A stretch of DNA of 64,000 nucleotides, taken from Girardinichthys multiradiatus (taxonomy: Eukaryota; Chordata; Actinopteri; Cyprinodontiformes; Goodeidae). A program made the position numbers and the translations under genes. This document shows, piece by piece, positions 13,801 to 25,650 of the stretch (position 1 is the stretch's first letter; each line of letters starts with the position of its first letter). The notes below the pieces were generated by a model. The model was given only the letters and a program-made list of their open reading frames with translations, did not search any database and was not told where the DNA came from. Location of the stretch: positions 18,141,119-18,205,118 of the forward strand of contig NC_061808.1 in the NCBI RefSeq assembly GCF_021462225.1. Direction: 5' to 3'.

Positions 13801-16800
13801 CAGCTATTCCGCACAAAATGCCTCCCTTCACCACAGAGGACTTTGACAAACTTTTACAGAAATTGTCTGTTTTGGAGGTGAAAATCCATCGACTAGAAGT
13901 GAATGTGAAGGTGAATAAGGGGTACAACGATGATTCAACTCTGCCTGTGATCCCAAACAATGACAGCCAGCTCAACAACTCAGTCTGGATTCAGAACACT
14001 GAGAATAAACCTACCGGCAGACCCCCTGGCATGTTTTAGGGGCATGCCCAAAAATCAAGGTGGACGACTCCACTGGAAGATCTCAGCAGTTAAATAAATT
14101 AGAATGGCCAGAATTACAGAGAAATGCCCCCGTTTCCCCTGGGAAAAGGAGACTTCGACAGCGAGCTGCTGTCACAACAACTGATAGGAGTGAGACAGCT
14201 GGAAATAATGGAATTCATCCTCCAAAACAGATTTGCTCCACTACAGAATGAAAACCAGGAAAATGATCCATCTTCTGAGAACAATAAAAGGTTTGAGAAC
14301 AACCTTCATTCTAAACAGTCTTCTCCTAAATTGCCAGAGAAAAAGCGCCTCACCAGACCAAGAACCCTAAACATGGGCAACACAGCTGTGGATGGGATTA
14401 AAAACTTCTGCAACAAGAAAAACACAGAAGTTATGATTGGTACCAGTAACATGGTCTCTGATATCTCAGAGAATATTCTTGCAATCACAGAAAAGTGCCC
14501 GTCTCTAGAAAACCTTATTATACACTGTGGAGCCATGGATGACGTGGCTAAGAAAAAAATCAGAAAGACTGAAGGAGGATTTCACTTGTCTTCTGAATAT
14601 TGATATTGTGATACAGTCTGGGCCCCTGCGGTAACTATCAGAAATAGTTGTAAAATCTCCGTACTTATACGTGACAGAAAGAACAAAGCCAAAAGGAAAA
14701 GAGAAAGTAATAAACAATCAAAAAAAGCCATAAACTGTCAGGTACAACCAGACACAGAGTTAATATCAGCAACTAAGTCATATAAACTGGCTTTAATGAA
14801 CATTAGATCTCTGTCAGGAAAATCATTTTTAATCAATGACTTTATTACTGACCACGATCTTGATGTTGTTTTCAACAGAAACATGGTTACATGAATTTAA
14901 TGAAGCTCCCATTCTGATAGAGACGACGCCTCCAAACTACAATTTTCTTTGTGAGAGCAGACAGCAAAGAAAAGGTGGAGGGGTGGCCACTTTGTTAAAA
15001 GATTTATTAGAGTGTAAAGAGTCCGGTCCGAACCATGTTCTTGAATATTTATAGGCCTCCTAAGTCCAAAACAAACTTTTTCAGTGATTTTAATGAGCTT
15101 TTATCTGTGATATGTGTTGATTATGACTGTTTAATTATTGTGGGAGACTTCAACATTCACATGAACAATCCTGACAACAGAAGTACAATAGATCTATGTG
15201 ACACTCTTAGAAATGTTGGTTTGACTCAACATGTTAAAAAGCAAACGCACAAACAGGGACATATTTGGACTTGATCATCACCAAGGGTCTAAACATTTCC
15301 AACTGATGTTGCCCTATCTGACCACTTTTCTGTTATTTCTGAAAGCATCATCTGCAATGACTCATTTAGATAAGAAAACGCATCTTTAAGGATGGTGCTG
15401 CTGAAACCTTTAACGAGATTTACTCTTCTACCTCCACTTTGCCCTGTAACACTGTAGATGAGCTGGTAGACAACTTTAATTCTAAAATCTCAGACATCAT
15501 TGATTCAATTGCACCAATTAAAGTGAAAGTCGTTTCTGGGAAGAAAATGTCTCCGTGGAGAAGTGCTCCACCAGTCAGAAGTGAAAAACAGGAGTGTCGA
15601 AAAGCTGAACGCAGGCGGCGAAAGACTGGACTCCAGGTTCACTATATTATCTATAAAGAGAGACTATACAGATATAACCTACAACTGAAAAGTGCAAGGG
15701 AATCTTTCTTCTCTGAGATCAGCAAAAACATAAACAATGCTCATGCATTATTTGCCACGGTCAACAGGTTAACAAACCCTCCTGTAACTGTAGCATCTGA
15801 ACTCTACTCTACCAGGACCTGCAATGAATTTGCTAAATTCTTGACTGAAAAAACCCAAAAGATCAGAGGGGCAGTCAGCACATCCACATCAACTCCAGTA
15901 CCAATGTTGTATCCAACTAGAACTGATTTTGACAAAATTTCCCAATTTCACCAAATAAACTGCAAAAACTTAAAAGAAATCGTACAGCAGCTAAGCTCTT
16001 CTTCCTGCTGTCTCGATTTTTTACATTTAACACAAATAATAAACACGTCCCTTTTGTCAGGTGTTTTCCCCCAGGCCCTGAAAACAGCAATTATCAAACT
16101 TCTATTGAAAAAGAGCAACTTGGACAAGCTGCTACTACAGAACTACAGGCCTTCAGTAAGATTATTGAAAAAGCTGTGTTTCAGCAGTTAAACAACTTCC
16201 TAACAACGACTAACCGCTTCGATGTCTTCCTGTCAGGCTTCCTGCTCACCACAGTACAGAGCCTGCTCTTGTCAAGGTGTTCAATGACATCCGTATAAAT
16301 GTAGACTGTGAAGAACCACAGTTCTGGTATTATTGGACCTTAGTGCAGCATTCGACACTGTTGATCACTACATTTTATTAGAGCACCTGGAAAACTGGGT
16401 CAACCTTTTTGGTACAGCACTCAGTTGGTTTAAATCCTGCTTGAAGGACAGGGACTTTTTTGTGTCAATAGGTAACTTTACATCAGAGAACACAAAAATC
16501 ACATGTGGCGTTCCCCAAGGGTCCATCTTAGGGCCCCTCCTATTCAATATCTACATGCTCCCCCTAACTCAGATTTTAATAAACAACAACGTAAGTTATC
16601 ATAACTATGCAGACGACACATAGCTATATGTTACGATGTCACCAGGTGACTATGAACCCATTCAAGCGCTAGGTAAATGCTTAGAAGAAATCAATGCATG
16701 GATGGGCCAAACTTTTCTTCAGCTGAATCAAAACAAAACTGAAGTAATAATCTTTGGACCAAAGGAAGAGCGTTTAAAAGTTAGCACACAGCTTCAGTTA

Positions 16801-17784
16801 ATACAGCTAGAAACCAACAATCAGGCTCGAAACCTGAGTGTAGTGATGGACTCAGACCTGAACCTTCAGAGGCACATAAAGACAGTAACTAGGTTGGCCT
16901 TCTATCACCTAAAGAACATCTCCAGGATTAAAGGACTAATGTCTCAGTAGGACCTTGAAAAACTAATTCATGCGTTCATCTTTAGTAGAATTGATTACTG
17001 CAACGGTGTCTTCACAGGTCTGCCTAAAAAGTCGATCAGACAGCTGCAGTTGATCCAGAACGCTGCTCACTAGAACTAAGAAAGTGGAGAACATCAGCCC
17101 GGTTCTAAAGTCCTTACACTGGCTCCCTGTAGCTCAGAGAATAGACTTTAAAATACTTCTGTTAGTCTATAAATCCCTGAATGGCTTAGCACCAAAATAC
17201 ATTACAGACTTGTTGTCAGTGTATCAACCACCCAGACCTCTCAGGTCATCTCATTCAAATCTACTCTGAGTACCCAGAACCAGAACCAAACATGGAGAAG
17301 CAGCTCTTAGTTCTTATGCTGCACTAATCTGGAATAAACTGCCAGAAAACTGTAAAAGCACCGAACCCCTAAATTGCTTTAAATCAAGATTAAAAACTTA
17401 TTTGTTTAGAGTGGCCTTTGAATGTGCCATCTAAACATTATGTTTTTGGATACTTTTCCTTTCGTTTTCTTATCCATCATTCTATTCTCTTTATATTTTT
17501 TTTTATTACCTCTGTTGTTTGATTTTCTGTATCATTGTAATGTTTTTCCTTATGTACAGCGCCTTGAATGCCTTGTTGCTGAAAAGCTCTATATAAATAA
17601 ACTTGACTTGACATAAAGGGTATATAGTGCAGTTGTGTCAGTTAGCCAGGGAGCTGTGACTGACCTGACACTTGCGGCCCCACAGATAGTACAGAGCGGC
17701 TGTGAAGGAGCAGATGAACACCGTGTATGGCCTGGAAACACACTCCCAGTATGTTCTCCACAGCTCCACGCTGGACAAATACAT
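4886..17784 (-). CDS. abhd1/abhd3: ABHD1/ABHD3-family alpha/beta hydrolase (phospholipase-like), 9 exons
   Basis: Coding exons on the minus strand: 17665-17784, 12405-12565, 12125-12307, 11436-11481, 8875-8987, 8604-8777, 8464-8512, 5211-5376, 4886-5115. All junctions are GT-AG and the summed phase gives 413 codons plus TAA. An in-frame TAG 9 bp before the ATG fixes the start. Residues about 17-36 form a hydrophobic N-terminal membrane anchor. The hydrolase fold carries the nucleophile in GVSLG (Ser about 205, split around exons 5/6), an acid in NAADDPFSP (Asp about 330) and His in GGHIAF (about 360). VVFNNRG is also typical of the family. Known ABHD3 acts on medium-chain and oxidised phosphatidylcholines at membranes; applying this here is inference. 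The C-terminal half resembles both ABHD1 and ABHD3 as I remember them, so the paralog is unresolved. Four introns contain LINE or Tc1 insertions. Confidence 0.93.
5740..6813 (+). mobile_element. 5'-truncated LINE fragment (Rex1/L2/CR1-like), intron 7
   Basis: Antisense to the host gene, in its seventh intron. The frame at 5714-6250 encodes reverse transcriptase with [10 protein letters not shown] and the catalytic FADDT motif. A TGA at 6247-6249 interrupts it, and the same protein resumes to about 6620 ([16 protein letters not shown] onward). The 3' end has an AATAAA and a short tail of TTCTGATTs, the simple-repeat tail seen in this group. It is the same family as the fragment at 9030-10085. 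It cannot move by itself. Confidence 0.88.
6814..8463. other. Remainder of abhydrolase intron 7
   Basis: No gene recognised in about 1.6 kb. It contains a perfect 12-bp inverted repeat (7262-7302). The open frames at 7176-7433 and 7713-7964 show no known domain. Confidence 0.4.
7262..7302. repeat. Perfect 12-bp inverted repeat, 17-nt loop
   Basis: CCCACAGCATCA at 7262-7273 is exactly complementary to 7291-7302. It may be a relic of a transposon end or a chance hairpin. Confidence 0.7.
9030..10085 (+). mobile_element. 5'-truncated LINE fragment (Rex1/L2/CR1-like), intron 4
   Basis: Same family as the element at 5740-6813, again antisense to the abhydrolase gene. The RT frame begins inside the FADDT motif region (about 9050), shifts frame near 9140, then runs to 9700 as a 186-aa C-terminal RT segment ([19 protein letters not shown]). 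The 3' end has an AATAAA and a TTCTGA-type tail. The 5' truncation point is only about 40 bp upstream of the exon 5 splice acceptor (AG at 8988-8989). Confidence 0.88.
10086..11435. other. Remainder of abhydrolase intron 4
   Basis: AT-rich sequence with nothing recognised. The frame at 11008-11253 is low complexity and lysine/asparagine rich, and I do not consider it a gene. Confidence 0.4.
11660..11960 (+). mobile_element. Tc1-like remnant in abhydrolase intron 3
   Basis: Eroded, internally deleted sequence. The block GATGCTGTGGGCCTGTTT (about 11836) and its surroundings resemble the conserved transposase core of a fish Tc1 family. No reading frame is preserved. The call rests on resemblance only. 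Confidence 0.45.
12566..13565. other. AT-rich part of abhydrolase intron 1
   Basis: About 1 kb of very A/T-rich sequence (especially 13180-13560, many AAATA/TAAAT runs) between exon 2 and the start of the L2-like LINE. No gene or recognisable repeat. Confidence 0.5.
13566..17612 (+). mobile_element. Near-full-length but decayed L2/CR1-like LINE, abhydrolase intron 1
   Basis: About 4 kb in antisense orientation to the gene. ORF1 pieces (13818-14036, 14124-14603) look like an L2-type ORF1. ORF2 pieces follow. Endonuclease: MNIRSLSGK at about 14796, and VGDFNIHMN at about 15141. Reverse transcriptase: 15439-16191, then 16333-16623 with [23 protein letters not shown] and YADDT, directly followed by TAG, then 16636-16950 and 17084-17269. 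Multiple stops and frameshifts separate these pieces. The 3' end has ATAAATAAACTTGACTTGAC. The element ends about 50 bp from the exon 1 splice donor (17663-17664). Confidence 0.88.
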
Positions 17785-18535
<751 letters not shown>

Positions 18536-18715
18536 CCTTATCCTTAATTATCCTTATTTCTTTTATAAAACAAATTTTTATGTGTAAAGACAAATACATC
18601 CTAAAAAAATGTAATGAATGAAGAAAGGGATCATGTTTAATTTTTTGTTTTATTGAGTGCTAAAAAATAAAAGAGAGCTTAATGATGTATATGGATGTAA
18701 GGGTCATTCCTGTAA

Positions 18716-18721
18716 TTTATT
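18716..18721 (-). terminator. ctsb: Candidate polyadenylation signal, ctsb
   Basis: Minus-strand AATAAA about 260 bp after the ctsb stop. A second AATAAA lies at 18649-18654. Which one is used cannot be told. Confidence 0.4.
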
Positions 18722-18981
18722 TTGATACAATAATGTGTGGAAACGACTAAAGAAAATCAGGTTCTAACTCACATTTGTGGCTTTAAATGCTTCAAGTAAA
18801 ATTGAGTGGAAACACTTTCCAAAATAAATTCAGATTCCTGCTCCAGGCTCTATTATAAAAAAGGCTTCTGTAAATGAACTGTTATCATGTTGTTGTTATA
18901 AAATCTTGACATTAGTTTACATATCATGTGGCTTCCGGTCTTGAATTTTACAAAGAAGCTCCAACACATTTTTTAAATGAT

Positions 18982-21900
18982 CTAGTTGAGGGGGATTCCT
19001 GCGACCACCTCAGACTCAATTCCACATTCATCATTTCCACGTCTGATTTTGAAGAAACCTGCATACAGAAAACAACATACGAACATTGTTGTCAGCTCTT
19101 GCTGTACCAAAGTGTTTTAAACGCTGCATGTTTATCATAGAATATGACTAAGAAACATTGCATGTTCACTTTTACCTTTATCTCCCCAGTCATTGTTCCA
19201 GGAGTTTGCAGCCAGCCAGTAGGGGGTGCCATTCTCCTCCCCCCAGCCTAGGAGCTTTATGGCGTGACCCCCAAGCATTTCGCCAGTCACATGTTGATAC
19301 ACGCCTGTTACAGCAACACAGAGCTCAATAATCTTATTTATAATAGTTTATATGTGAAAGATTTCTTTTAATTTTGAAGTTGCACTCAAAATGTGAAATT
19401 TAGAAGAAAAAAATCTAATTTGCTTTGCAACTTATTGTTTTGTTCAAAAATATCTTTAGACTTTAAATCCCAAAAATCTAAAGCCTGAAGAGGAAATGAT
19501 GGTAACTCAGCTTGCTGTAGTATTAAAATTGCTCTCAGACATGACATTGCAGGCAAATACAAAATAAAAACATAAGGTGGGGATCATAAAATAAAGTTAG
19601 AAGCCTCAAAAAATTACATATTAAATACAGTTGGCAAAGTGAAAGCCTCACCAGATTTATACTGCAGAAAATCCTCATAGACACTAAAAGATGCCTCCAC
19701 GGGCCCGTTCTTATACAGCTCTGTCATGATCTGCTCCTGCTGTGATGGGATGCTGTAAGAGTGCCGGCCTAAAGAGGACAGAAATGGGAAAGAGCTTGGA
19801 GTCAAACACAAGACAAGCCAATGGCAGAAATGTTGCTTTAAAAATGCCTCTACCAAAGTGTTTGTCCTTCGGGTATGACAGAGAATATCCATCGGTGCAT
19901 TGCTGCACACATTTAGGGGTCTCTGTTTCGCCCTGGCACGGAGGACGAGTTCCATTTATGTGATGTTCACAGGAGGCAATAGTGTAGGGTCTGCAACCTG
20001 TAACACACACACTCAGCAGGTAAGATTTCTGGCGCTCAAAAGCCGCAGAAACTGAACCCAGCTCTAGTTTGGGATGAACTTACCAATGTTGGAGTTATAT
20101 AGGCCTCCTGTCACAAGACCAGCCTTTGTCCAGAACTCCCAAGCAGCTGAGGTGTAACCACCGAAGCAGCTACAAGAACACGAAGCCACACTATATGTTA
20201 CTTTTAAAAGTCTTTAAAAAGGGAACGGGATTGCAAGAGTAACAAGGAACCACAAGACGCAGTTTAAATGTATTAGTTCAAATCTTTTCTCCTTAGTCTG
20301 GATTAAGCTACTAAACGGTTTACAATGCAACTGAGCAGTCTTCTCCAATAAACCCTTCATTGTTCATATGTTAAAAATGTTCATTTTTAGCAAGATTTTG
20401 CTTGCTCATTTGTGCAATTTTATGAATTAATTTATAAGACTGAGCTAAAGTCTGGGCTTTTCAAGGAATTCTGACACAATGACCAAAAAGCTGTGGTTCA
20501 TTTTTGTGAACCAGCTTGAAACTGTTAAAGGCGGAGGAGATGACAGCTATCACAGCCAAACTCATGAGTCTTACTCTCGGCAATCAGCAACGATTTTAAA
20601 AATTAAAGTAACTGAATCCCACAAAACATGCAAGAGATCCTGGCTTTGTAATGAAGTTCACACAGAGAAATAGGGATTAATCTCTATACCCCTCTTTGTC
20701 GCCCCAGTTGTACTAATTTGGGACCAATTGTTTACCATTCTGTTATGCACATATCTACAGTTTTACAAAAAGGTAAATTTTTGTCTCCAGGAGTTCAAAA
20801 TTGGTCTTTTTTAAAGGTAAAAATCAACAGCAACAAGAATGTAGCATTGTTTAAGGTACCATGCTTGTACCCTATCAGGGTAAAGCCGAGGCTCTAAAGC
20901 CTTTGTACCAATCTAGGTCCATATTTGTACCTTGATTATCTTGAATAAACAAATACAAGTGTCTGTATGATTGCTTGAACTACCAAAATAAACATGTAGT
21001 TGATTGCAAAAGGCCTTTGGAAATCTTTTTACGCTGTGTGCAGGTGGTGCTCTCTTCCTGTGGGCTGCTCTGTTTGCACAAATCTGATCTCTGTGGAAAG
21101 GTAATCAAAATAAGACCATTTCCAAACGTTGTCCTCAATTAAACATTTGATCAACGCTTTTTGGAAATAGGTTCTATGGTGCAGATTTCAAGCTATAGTT
21201 GGGACAGAAGTTTGACAGTTGTAACCAAACATTGGGTCAAAAATTGAGCCTCAGATTGTCAGGTTAGAGAGGACACAAGAAGGTGTATCATCATTCTTTA
21301 CAAACCACTATTTTGAACTTTATAACTATATCTGAAATAAGAATTGGTCAGATAGTAAAACAGTCCTTCACAATAATATTAGTGCCAGAGGGTTGTATTT
21401 AGGACTTAGGTTCACATTAGAAATCATGTTTGTTCACTTTAGACAACATTAACTTTTCCCTTGCTACATATTCAGCACAAGCTAGCGTTAGCTATTTTCA
21501 GTTTTCAGAATTTAATCAAAATATGGGTCATAAAGTCAAGACATACAGGGCTTTTTATATAGTATTATATACTGAGTTGAGATTTCTTTTTAGAAAATTG
21601 TCTTATCTTTTTAATTTGACAAAACTAAAATGTAAGAATAAAAATAAATTTTAACCTCAATTGTTACTTCTTTACTACTTTGTTTGAACCCACTCTTAGT
21701 AGCCTTAACTTTGGACTACAGTCACTTTATCTTACTTTTAGGGTAAAACCTGTCCCAGTAAGCTGGGTCAAACCTGTAAATCAACCCTGAGCTGAACCAG
21801 TCTATATTAGACCCAGGACTGGGTTAGCAAAAGTTGCTTAAAGTGTATTGACCACACTGCATCACAAAACAAGGTGTAAACCTTTGATTTATACCTTTAT

Positions 21901-22852
21901 TATTTTCTTTTATTATTCCTGCAAATAAAAAAAGTATTTTTGCTATAATATTATGGAAACTATTAATATGTAACTTATTTGGCATTTAGAGATTTGAGCC
22001 ATTGTTGTTGTTTTTCAGGCGTAGTTATCTTCTTGACATTTAAAATTTAAGAAGTGCTCCTTTGTGTGGATAAATTAATTAGTTTTTTTGGTGATTGTGC
22101 TCACCCCATTCCACAATCATCACAGCAGGTGAGTAGATCTTCAGCAGAGATCTCCACAGAGACATGACCACCACTTTGGATACACAGCCGGTCAGATATT
22201 GCTTCCGCTGCCCCAAAAGCCTGGAGAAAAATCAAGATCGGTAACAAAATGTTGCGGAATAAAATGTTGGTATTATTCTGACTTGTCTGTTGTCTTTACC
22301 CAGCAAGATCCACATGAGCCCTGGTCTCTGATCTGTTGGATGGTGGGACAATTGGGCCACTGCTGGCGTGAGTCAAAGCTGTCGGGGATGTTTATGCCTT
22401 TGATATTATGAACCCTAAACAAGAGAGGAGATGATCTGTAACACACTGCAGATATTAAACCTGCTGACTGTCACCTGCTTGGTCATGTGAGGGTCTGAAC
22501 AACCACATCTCAGACGTCAAACATGAAACACTCAAAACAGACCTCTCTGGCAGCTTGGGTCCATTCAGGATGGTCCCACAAAGCCCTCTCACATAGCTGA
22601 TGTCAACTTTATGGAAGTTGTGTCCGGCCTGAAGCAAGAGAAGTAATACAGAGAAACAGCTGGATTATGACTGCAGTCTGTGGCAGTGACACGTTCATCC
22701 TGGAACAAAAAATAAATAAACAGTCTCACCGTCCATGTGGTGTTGGCTTTGTTAATAAAGCTGACCAGTTCTGAGGAGATAGGAGAGAGATGAGGGTGAG
22801 CCCAGGCAATGGAGCCCGTCACCGCGATACAGAGCAGGAAGAAAGGATGCAT
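18982..22852 (-). CDS. ctsb: Cathepsin B, lysosomal cysteine protease, 9 coding exons
   Basis: Exons on the minus strand: 22730-22852, 22543-22628, 22300-22414, 22105-22220, 20084-20169, 19854-19997, 19652-19768, 19176-19304, 18982-19058. All are GT-AG and total 330 codons plus TAG, the usual cathepsin B length. A signal peptide (residues 1-18) precedes the propeptide; the mature domain starts near residue 80. Catalytic Cys107 lies in QGSCGSCW, just before the exon 3/4 junction. The catalytic His is in [11 protein letters not shown] (about 276) and the Asn in AANSW (about 296). The occluding loop with paired histidines (CEHHINGT, 187-188), which gives cathepsin B its dipeptidyl-carboxypeptidase activity, is present. 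The enzyme degrades proteins in lysosomes. A 5' UTR exon ends at 23254. Whether this is the a or b fish copy is not decided. Confidence 0.97.
20170..22104. other. ctsb intron 4
   Basis: The longest ctsb intron (1.9 kb). AT-rich, with no recognised transposon or gene. The short frames at 20479-20673 and 21430-21654 have no known motif. Confidence 0.5.
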
Positions 22853-23253
22853 CCTGAATAACAGATGACAGGGTTAGTCAAAGAGAGGAGAATTATTAAA
22901 GCATCTCAGATCATATTATTGTATTAATCATAGCTGTGATTATACTTCTCAATATGTCTTTTACTGTTAAACATTATAATGGCTATTATCTTCATAGTCT
23001 TTGATTAAAATCAGAAACATTCAGTTCATTTTCTATATAAAACCTTTTCAAAGAAGAAAATTGTTATTGGATAACTTTCCCAGCTTTGGTACATGAATAG
23101 ACACATAATCATGATAAATAATAATTATTTAAAGATTATATGTTGTTATCACTTGTATGATCTAAAATTAACTTTTCCCCTATTTGATCAGCACACATTT
23201 AGAACATCACAGTCACAGGAGCAAAATAACGTCTGAATTGGAAGTTTTCTTAC

Positions 23254-23340
23254 CTGTGTTGTTGTTTCAAAGTTGAAAGCTTTTCTTCACTGCTGTTTTC
23301 TTTCCCCTCAAGAAACAATGATTGTTGCAACCCTTTATAT
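23254..23340 (-). promoter_or_regulatory. ctsb: ctsb core promoter and 5' UTR exon
   Basis: TATAAAG at 23333-23339 (minus strand). About 30 bp downstream a transcript would start near 23305 and run as a short non-coding exon to 23254, followed by a GTAAGA donor. The matching acceptor AG (22854-22855) sits one base before the ATG. The start position is inferred from TATA spacing. Confidence 0.65.
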
Positions 23341-23345
23341 GAAAC

Positions 23346-23708
23346 TCAGTCATACAATCACATGTTTGTGTAATAAATGGATCATAGGTGTTCATCTCAT
23401 GTGACCAGAACAACTCCAAAGGTTTACTGCTGCTCCTAGAGTTAGGATACAGGTGAGAATAAGAACAAAAATATGCAAACTCATGTAAGTAAATCACAGG
23501 AGATTTTATGGATGTTGACCTTCTGCTTTAAAATGTAAACACCTGCTAAAAAAATACATAAAATCATTTCTCAGGGAGGACATTGATTTACCTGTGCAGA
23601 AAAATCCAATCCAAGGATATCTTAGAAAAAACAAGAAGATATCATTAGTCATTCATCTTCCATAAATCTGAAGCAGCCACAAATACATAACTATAGTTTT
23701 ACAATTAT
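23346..23708. other. Upstream flank of ctsb
   Basis: Sequence between the ctsb TATA box and the RTE flanking repeat. No coding region recognised. It may hold ctsb control elements. Confidence 0.35.
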
Positions 23709-23788
23709 AGTTACAAAAGGTCGGTTTAAGGTCACAAGGTAGTTTAGCATCACGTTCCACTTTATGCCTAATTGAACATTTAACAACT
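23709..23788. repeat. 80-bp direct repeat, left copy (target duplication)
   Basis: Matches 25338-25417 at 77 of 80 positions by eye, with no gaps. The two copies exactly bracket the RTE element, as expected for a target-site duplication. Confidence 0.9.
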
Positions 23789-25337
23789 GGCTAACGGGTA
23801 CCATGAGGCCAAGCGTGCCGCGGCCCGGGCTGTGGCAGAGCCAAAAACCCGGGCCTGGGAGGAGTTCGGTGAGGCCATGGAGAAGGACTTCCGGTTGGCC
23901 TCGAAGCGATTCGGGCAAACCGTCCGGCGCCTCAGGAGGGGGCGATTCCATGCTCCAGGAGTATGGAATCAGGGACACCAACATTGTTTACAGTGGGAGT
24001 GGGAGGCTGCTGACCTCGACTGGGGACATTATCGGGCGGTGGAAGGAGTACTTCGAGGATCTCCTCAATCCTGCCATCACGTATTCCCTAGTGGAAACAC
24101 AGCCTGGGGACTCGGGGTTAGACTCTTTCATCCCCCAGGCTGAAGTCATCGAGGTGGTTAAAAAACTCAGGGGTGGCAGGGCTTCGGTGGTGGATGGGAT
24201 CCGCCCTGAGTACCTCAAGTTTCTGGATGTTGTGGGGCTGTCATGGTTGACACGCCTCTTCAACATTGCGTGGTGGACGGGGACAGTGCCTCTGGATCAC
24301 ACTCCTCAGCCTCCCTGGTAAGGCCTACGCCAGGGTATTGGAGAGGAGAGTCCGGCCAATAGTCGAACCCTCGGCTTCAGGAGGAGCAGTGTGGTTTTCG
24401 TCGCCGTGGAACACTGGACCAGCTCTATACCCACTACAGGGTACTCGAGGGTTCATGGGAGTTTGCCCAACCGGTCCACATGTGTTTTGTGGACCTGGAG
24501 AAAGCATTCGACTGTCTCCCTGTGGAGTTGCTCCAGGAGTATGGAATCGGGGGCCCTTTATTAGGGGCCATCCGGTCTCTGTACAAGTGGAGCAGGAGTT
24601 TGGTCCGCATTGCTTAGTCAGACCTGCTAACGGTGCATGTTCGACCCCGGCAGGGCTGCCCTTTTTCACCGGTCCTGTTCATAAGGTTAATGGACAGGAT
24701 TTCTAGGCGCAGCCAAGGGCAGGAGGGCGTCTGGTTTGGGGACCAGAGGATTTCGTCTCCAAGTCCAAGGCCATGGTACTCAACCGGGAAAAGGGTGGCT
24801 TGTCCTCTTCAGGTTGGAGGGGAGTCCCTGCCTCAAGTGGAGGAGTTTAAGTATCTCGGGGTCTTGTTCGCAAGTGAGGGAAGAATGGAGCGGGAGATCA
24901 ACAGACGGATTGTTGCGGCTGCCGCAGTAATGGGGGCGCTGTGCCGGTTCGTTGTGGTGAATAGATTTACTGGTCGGTCTACGTTCCTACCCTCACCTAT
25001 GGCCATGAACTTTGGGTCATGACCGAAAGAACGAGATCCCGGATACAAGCGGCGGAAATCAGCTTCCTCCATAGGGTGGCCGGGCACTCCCTTAGAGATA
25101 GTGAGGAGCTCGGCCATCCGGGAGAGGCTCGGAGTAGAGCCGCTGCTCCTCCACATCGAGAGGAGCCAGTTGAGGTGGCTCGGGCATCTATACCGGATGC
25201 CTGGGAACGCCTTGGGCTCCCCCCGGAGGAGCTGGAGGAGGTGTCTGGGGAGAGGGACGTCTGGGCGTCTCTGCTGAGTCTGCTGCGCCCGCGACCCGGT
25301 CCAGGATAAAGCGGAAGACACCGAAACGACGACGAGT
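23789..25337 (+). mobile_element. RTE-clade (Rex3-like) LINE, 5'-truncated and internally deleted
   Basis: RT-domain pieces in several frames: [20 protein letters not shown] with the LFNIAW region (about 24110-24280), VDLEKAFDC (about 24490), and the C-terminal domain [20 protein letters not shown] (about 24840-24900), followed by a [15 protein letters not shown] stretch. Compared with the copy at 36342-37996 it has lost the segment holding the FADD catalytic motif (near 24750) and another near 24300, so it encodes no active RT. It ends in GACGACGAGT next to the duplicated target. Confidence 0.88.
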
Positions 25338-25417
25338 AGTTACAAAAGATCGGTTTAAGGTCACAAGGGAGTTTAGCATCCCGTTCCACTTTATGCCTAA
25401 TTGAACATTTAACAACT
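25338..25417. repeat. 80-bp direct repeat, right copy (target duplication)
   Basis: Right-hand partner of 23709-23788, with three mismatches. Confidence 0.9.
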
Positions 25418-25650
25418 ACTGGAAAAACAGCTAAAACCTTTAATATATTTTACAATGTGAAAAATAATTTTTCCTTTACAGATTTATTCTGTTTTTTGTC
25501 ACACTTATAAAGTCATATTCAGTAAATTACAATATGTGTTCTGATGAGGCTTATTTACCAGATTAAAAGCTTTAGGCAGGTATTAAACATGCTTCTCATT
25601 AAGCCCACATTTCTTTATTAAATAAATATATATTTTATTGGTCTGATGTA

